From: Leptotrichia sp. oral taxon 847
GTDB taxonomy: Bacteria > Fusobacteriota > Fusobacteriia > Fusobacteriales > Leptotrichiaceae
Reading direction: 5' to 3'
DNA length: 64,000 bases
Assembly: GCF_001553645.1 (NCBI RefSeq)
Contig: NZ_CP014231.1
Location: forward strand, 744,001 to 808,000
Shown: positions 59,766-64,000 of the stretch, piece after piece
Layout of the letters: each line of letters opens with the position of its first letter
Numbering within the stretch: position 1 is the stretch's first letter
Notes under the pieces: model-generated
Database searches by the model: none
What the model saw: only the letters and a program-made list of their open reading frames with translations
Told to the model about the DNA's origin: nothing
Made by a program: the position numbers and the translations under genes

Positions 59766-60893
59766 TTATATTCTTTCTTCCAATTCTTCTAATAAATGCT
59801 CTCTTAATGCTTCATCATCGATATTATTTAATATTGGTTTAAATGACGATTCCACAATTAATTTTTTGGCTCTGCTCTCAGATAGGCCTCGACTCATCAA
59901 ATAAAACAGCTGTGATTCGTTGACTTTTCCGATTGACGCATAATGTTCTCCAACTACATCATCTTCGTCACAAAATAATGTTGGAATTGAGTGAACATTT
60001 ATATTTTTGTCCAGCAAAATGGCAAATTCTCCTTCTCTTCCTTCCGATTTTGAAGCACCTTGCTTAAAGTACATATTTCCACGAAATACTTTGGTTGCTG
60101 TGTCTTTTACAGCTCCTCTTCCGTGAATGTCTCCCAATGTTTTTCTGCCGTAAAATACTGTCGAATATTCCAAGTCAACTTTTCTATCTCCGTCAGCCAA
60201 ATATCCTGGAAATACATAAGCCTGTGAATTATCTTCCAATAAATATGAAGTGTGGCTAACTGCATTTACTTGTGCCCCCAGCTCAACGCTGTAATAATTT
60301 ACAACTCCTTGCCCTTTCACTTCAATTTTAGAGCTCTCAAAATTTCTACTTTTTGTATTCAAAGTTTGAATTTTTATTATTTTCACATTTGAATTTGCTC
60401 TAGCAAACACTTTTATAACTCCATTGTGATAACTTTCGGTGTTATCACTTGAATTATAGCTTATAATAATTGTAGCGCTTGCAAAATCTTCCACTTCAAT
60501 CACATTGTAGTCAACCAAAAAATTATTTTCTTTATCTGTTACATAAGTCAAATAAATCGGATGTTCAATTTTTTTTCTCTCTTTTATTTTAACAAATTGC
60601 CCTTGATTATAAAAAGCAAAATTTTGCAACTTAAAAAACTCTCCAAGCCCGTATTCATAGCTGCTTTTTAATCTCTCCAAATCTTTTAGCGCATCATTAA
60701 TCCCGTTTATTTCCACACCTTCCTGGTTTTCATTTTTTGTCGAAAAATTATCAAATTTTTTAAATTCTTGTGGTTCTTCATATTTATATTTAACTCTGTT
60801 CCACTCAGGTTTTTTCAAATTTTTGTATTTTTCAAAAACTTTTAACCTGTATTCACTATTTTCAAGATTTTCTAAACTTTCTTTTTCTAGCAT
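59766..60893 (-). CDS. sufD: Fe-S assembly scaffold protein SufD
   Basis: 375 residues. A variable N-terminal helical part (1-110) is followed by the beta-helix core shared with SufB (IEVKGQGVVNYYSVELGAQV; GAVKDTATKVFRGNMYFKQG) and the C-terminal motif LFYLMSRGLSESRAKKLIVE. SufD forms SufBC2D with SufB and SufC and helps build the cluster. It starts about 110 bp after sufB. Confidence 0.95.
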   Translation of the reverse strand: MLEKESLENLENSEYRLKVFEKYKNLKKPEWNRVKYKYEEPQEFKKFDNFSTKNENQEGVEINGINDALKDLERLKSSYEYGLGEFFKLQNFAFYNQGQFVKIKERKKIEHPIYLTYVTDKENNFLVDYNVIEVEDFASATIIISYNSSDNTESYHNGVIKVFARANSNVKIIKIQTLNTKSRNFESSKIEVKGQGVVNYYSVELGAQVNAVSHTSYLLEDNSQAYVFPGYLADGDRKVDLEYSTVFYGRKTLGDIHGRGAVKDTATKVFRGNMYFKQGASKSEGREGEFAILLDKNINVHSIPTLFCDEDDVVGEHYASIGKVNESQLFYLMSRGLSESRAKKLIVESSFKPILNNIDDEALREHLLEELEERI

Positions 60894-61003
60894 CCCATTT
60901 CTCCTTTACAAATTAATATTTTAATTATATTTATTTATCTAAAAATCAATACTTTTAATATTTTTAATATTTTTAATTTTAGCTTTTTAATTTTAAAAAA
61001 ACT

Positions 61004-62416
61004 TTATCCAATTGTCCCTTCCAATTCCAATTCAATAAGTTTATTTAACTCAACCGCATACTCTAGCGGCAACTCTTTTGAAATCGGCTCAACAAACCCT
61101 CTTACAATCATCGCTTTTGCCTCATCTTCACTAATTCCTCTCGACATCAAATAAAAGATTGCCTCATCACTAATTCTTCCAATTTTAGCTTCGTGCCCTA
61201 TATCGACGCTGTCATTTCTTATGTCAATTATAGGTATCGTATCTGAAGACGAAATATTGTCTAACATAAGCGATTCACATTCAACTGTCGCTTTAGTTCC
61301 AGTCGCTTCTGGCATAACTTTTAGCAGTCCTCTGTAAAAAGCCGCTCCCCCATTTTTAGAAATTGATTTTGAATGCACTGTCGAAGTAGTATTTTTTCCA
61401 ATATGGACAATTTTACAACCAGTATCCAGGTTTTGTCCGCTTGAAGCAAAAGTAACTCCTGTAAATTCACAACTAGCACGGTCTCCTTTTAAAATGCTCA
61501 TCGGATAAAGCATTGAAACTCTTGACCCAAATGAACCTGAAACCCACTCAATTACACCATCTTCTTCAACTAGCGCTCTTTTAGTATTAAGATTATACAT
61601 ATTTCTCGACCAGTTTTCTATCGTAGAATATCTAAGTCTAGCCCCTTTTCTCACAAAAAGCTCAACCGCTCCAGCGTGAAGCGCATTTTTCTGATATTTT
61701 GGCGCAGAACATCCTTCAATAAAATGTAAATCCGCTCCTTCGTCAACAATTATTAGTGTATGTTCAAACTGTCCAGCTTCTGGTGCATTTAATCTAAAAT
61801 AAGATTGAAGCGGCATATTGACTTTCACGCCTTTTGGTACATAGATAAATGAACCACCTGACCAAACAGCTCCGTGAAGTGCTGAAAACTTGTGGTCATT
61901 TACTGTAATCAAAGTCATAAAATATTCTTTTAGAATATCTTCATATTGTTTGATGGCTGTTTCAATATCCGTATAAATGACACCTTGCTCAGTTAATTCC
62001 TTATGAATGCTGTGATACACAACTTCTGAATCATATTGCGCTCCAACTCCTGCAAGTGACTGTTTTTCCGCCTCAGGAATTCCAAGTCTGTCAAAAGTAT
62101 CTCTTATATAACTTGGCACATCGTCCCAATTTTCATTCATTGGCGCAGAATCTGGCTCCAAATAGTGAATTATATCGTTCATATCCAAGTCCGACAAATC
62201 TGGACCCCAGTCAGTCATCGGCTTTGAATTATACACTTCTAGCGCTTTTAATCTAAAATTTAACATCCATTCCGGCTCATTTTTTCTAGCAGAAATTTTT
62301 CTAATTATTTCTTCTGTCAACCCTTTTTGAACTTTGTATTTATATTTAACTTCGTCTTTTATGTCATAGACTCCTCGCTCAATATCTGCAACATATGTTT
62401 TTTTTCTTGTTTCCAT
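61004..62416 (-). CDS. sufB: Fe-S assembly protein SufB
   Basis: 470 residues, normal length. YDSEVVYHSIHKELTEQGVI, VNDHKFSALHGAVWSGGSFI, YVPKGVKVNMPLQSYFRLN, EGCSAPKYQKNALHAGAVEL and IFYLMSRGISEDEAKAMIVR are characteristic. SufB is the main scaffold subunit on which the Fe-S cluster forms. It follows sufC by 43 bp. Confidence 0.97.
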   Translation of the reverse strand: METRKKTYVADIERGVYDIKDEVKYKYKVQKGLTEEIIRKISARKNEPEWMLNFRLKALEVYNSKPMTDWGPDLSDLDMNDIIHYLEPDSAPMNENWDDVPSYIRDTFDRLGIPEAEKQSLAGVGAQYDSEVVYHSIHKELTEQGVIYTDIETAIKQYEDILKEYFMTLITVNDHKFSALHGAVWSGGSFIYVPKGVKVNMPLQSYFRLNAPEAGQFEHTLIIVDEGADLHFIEGCSAPKYQKNALHAGAVELFVRKGARLRYSTIENWSRNMYNLNTKRALVEEDGVIEWVSGSFGSRVSMLYPMSILKGDRASCEFTGVTFASSGQNLDTGCKIVHIGKNTTSTVHSKSISKNGGAAFYRGLLKVMPEATGTKATVECESLMLDNISSSDTIPIIDIRNDSVDIGHEAKIGRISDEAIFYLMSRGISEDEAKAMIVRGFVEPISKELPLEYAVELNKLIELELEGTIG

Positions 62417-62459
62417 AATTTCCTACACTTTCTATTTTTTAATTTTTTCTCTTAAAATT

Positions 62460-63206
62460 CTATAACCCAAATTGCTTTTTCATTTCTCCATAACCATTTT
62501 TTTCAATTTCTTCAACTATTTCTTTTCCACCAGTTCTGACAATTTTTCCATCCATCAAAATATGCACGAAATCTGGCTCCAAATAGTCCAAAACTTTATC
62601 GTAGTGCGTTATAATTAAAAGCGCTGTATCATTTGTCTTCAATTTTTGCACACCTTCAAACACAATTTTTGTCGCATCAATGTCAAGCCCTGAATCTGTT
62701 TCATCTAAAATCGCTAATTTGGGCTCAAGCACTGCCATCTGTAAAATTTCATTTTTCTTTTTTTCTCCTCCAGAAAACCCGACATTCAAATGTCTTTGAG
62801 CATATTCTGGATTAATGTGGAGTTTTTCCATCTTTTCTTCCAATTCATTGTGAAACTGCATCAAATATTGTTTTTCTCCAGTTACAGCTTCTTTCGCCGT
62901 TCTCAAAAAATCTTCTACAGTTAGTCCTGGAATTTCTTCAGGATATTGAAATGACAAGAAAATCCCTTTTTTTGCTCTCTCATCGACAGAATCATCATTA
63001 ATATTTTCTCCATCCAAAATAATATCTCCACCGATTAATTTATGTTTAGGATTTCCCACCAGAATACTTGCAAGCGTAGATTTTCCAGCACCATTTGGTC
63101 CCATTATAACATGAACTTCCCCCTTGTTGATATTTAAATTAAGACCTTTTAAAATCTCTTTTCCCTCAACTTCAGATCTTATATCTTTTAACTGTAATAA
63201 ACTCAT
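62460..63206 (-). CDS. sufC: SUF system ATPase SufC
   Basis: 248 residues. Walker A GPNGAGKSTLASILVG, Q-loop FLSFQYPEEIPGL, the SufC-specific signature GFSGGEKKKNEILQMA, Walker B LAILDETDSGLDIDA and H-loop IITHYDKVLDYL are present. SufC powers the SufBC2D scaffold. It is the first gene of the sufCBDSU operon, transcribed leftward from a promoter in 63207-63470. Confidence 0.97.
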   Translation of the reverse strand: MSLLQLKDIRSEVEGKEILKGLNLNINKGEVHVIMGPNGAGKSTLASILVGNPKHKLIGGDIILDGENINDDSVDERAKKGIFLSFQYPEEIPGLTVEDFLRTAKEAVTGEKQYLMQFHNELEEKMEKLHINPEYAQRHLNVGFSGGEKKKNEILQMAVLEPKLAILDETDSGLDIDATKIVFEGVQKLKTNDTALLIITHYDKVLDYLEPDFVHILMDGKIVRTGGKEIVEEIEKNGYGEMKKQFGL

Positions 63207-63474
63207 TTTATTTTTACCTCCAAAATATTTTATTTATAAATGTTTTTTTATCAAACAAAAATCACAATTACATTTTACCAAAAAATTGTAACAAAATCAA
63301 TTGTGAAATTATTTATTTTTTTTATAAATTTAAAATAATTAAAATTTTAAAATTATTTTATTTTTTACAACAACTATTCTCCCATTTATATTGTTTAATT
63401 TATACTATTTTTTCAAGTTTCTATTTCTTTTTTTACGAAAGAGGACCATCGTCATATTTTTGATTAAAAAAATC
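63207..63474. other. Divergent intergenic region between sufC and argS
   Basis: About 270 bp of AT-rich DNA that must hold the sufC promoter on the minus strand. I find no convincing IscR-like palindrome or stem, apart from scattered TTGTGA/CACAAT half-words (63250-63310). Confidence 0.4.
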
Positions 63475-63503
63475 TTGTGGTTATTTAAAAATTATGATAA
63501 AAT
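63475..63503 (+). promoter_or_regulatory. argS promoter
   Basis: TTGTGG (63475-63480), a 17-bp spacer and TAAAAT (63498-63503). The argS start lies 47 bp downstream. No T-box-like leader is present in the short untranslated region. Confidence 0.6.
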
Positions 63504-63549
63504 ACTTTGGTATTATGATGTTTTAGAAAGGAGAATTTAAAAATTACGG

Positions 63550-64000
63550 ATGAAATTGTTGACAAATAAAATAAAAAAATTGTTTTCTGAAAATATAAAT
63601 AAAATTTTTGAAAATGATTTTTCAGATAAAATTGACATACAAAATTCTACAAAAAAAGAATTTGGAGATTTTCAGACGAATTTTGCTTTGGTTAGTTCTA
63701 AATTAATCGGAAAAAATCCTAGAGAAATAGCGACTAGAATAGTCGCAGAATTTAAAAAAAACGAAATTATTGAAAAGCTCGAAATTGCAGGACCAGGATT
63801 TATTAATATTTTTTTGAAAAATGAATTTTTGAATGAAGAAATTAAAAAATTGGAAAACGAAAAATATGATTTTTCTTTTTTAGATACAGATAAAACAGTA
63901 ATTATTGACTACTCTTCACCAAATATTGCTAAAAGAATGCACATTGGACATTTGAGAAGTACAATAATTGGACATTCGATTAAAAAAATACTGGAATTTC
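63550..64000 (+). CDS. argS: Arginyl-tRNA synthetase, 5' part (cut by window edge)
   Basis: At least 150 residues from the ATG at 63550. The N-terminal Add1 domain includes [20 protein letters not shown] and [17 protein letters not shown]. Then comes the class I catalytic start [20 protein letters not shown] with the HIGH motif in MHIGH, followed by [14 protein letters not shown] at the edge. It charges tRNA-Arg. GGAG lies 14 bp before the ATG, a long spacing; no better in-frame start exists because a TAA lies 9 bp upstream. Confidence 0.95.
   Translation, partial: MKLLTNKIKKLFSENINKIFENDFSDKIDIQNSTKKEFGDFQTNFALVSSKLIGKNPREIATRIVAEFKKNEIIEKLEIAGPGFINIFLKNEFLNEEIKKLENEKYDFSFLDTDKTVIIDYSSPNIAKRMHIGHLRSTIIGHSIKKILEF

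Noticed and set aside
63504-63549. T-box leader for argS
   Set aside because: The space between the -10 and the start is only 46 bp, too short for a T-box, and no terminator hairpin is present.

Overview
The window is AT-rich DNA, with A/T-run intergenic regions. It comes from a diderm (LPS-bearing) bacterium that uses short intergenic spacers and Gram-positive-like operons. The mix of lpxD, bamA and tamB, two type V autotransporters with fusobacterial-style leaders, a sufCBDSU operon, rex and an SBP-permease fusion transporter points to the Fusobacteriota, most likely Leptotrichia or a close relative. This is inferred from gene content; no 16S gene is present.

Layout. 0-13 kb is accessory and decaying. 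It holds a run of small unknown or immunity-like genes, a broken winged-helix gene, an HxlR regulator divergent from an amidohydrolase, a start-less endonuclease/phosphatase gene, a frameshifted DKNYY gene, mpg, a deoC remnant that runs into a secreted SH3 gene, a DUF4143 ATPase, a YefM-YoeB type toxin-antitoxin pair with a recognisable operator, and a complete IS200/IS605 element. 13.3-13.7 kb is a Val-Asp-Phe tRNA operon with a clear promoter and terminator. 14-25 kb is the envelope block tamB-bamA-lpxD followed by relA and a 42-residue membrane protein. 25-28.6 kb is an autotransporter bracketed by two direct copies of a structured repeat of about 460 bp; a third copy lies at 57.4 kb. 28.7-33.1 kb carries a TPR protein, pyrD (class 1A) and an amino-acid ABC transporter.

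33.2-43.4 kb is the most interesting region. A histidine kinase/response regulator pair sits beside a PAP2 phosphatase. Further on is an operon encoding UDP-glucose dehydrogenase, a polyprenyl-phosphate type glycosyltransferase, an ArnT-like transferase (split at a T6 run), a LAB_N protein, a UDP-glucuronate 4-epimerase type enzyme, a second PAP2 phosphatase and a tiny lipoprotein. Three promoters here share a two-half-site box (7 + 4 + 7 bp), each with its -10 element exactly 40 bp from the box start. This is the layout expected for activation by an OmpR/PhoB-type regulator. I infer a regulated lipid A (or other envelope glycolipid) modification system that adds a uronic acid, probably galacturonic acid, and trims phosphates. 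IS256-like palindromic relics lie on both sides of it.

43.5-64 kb holds a low-complexity secreted protein, an orphan rnfD-like gene, apt, a Nudix gene, a CNNM/CorC-type protein, accB, a giant autotransporter whose passenger contains a GH26 (beta-mannanase family) catalytic domain, then def-fmt-rex-folD, the sufCBDSU iron-sulfur operon and the 5' part of argS. Several genes are split by single-base changes in homopolymers, so either phase variation or sequencing error must be considered.
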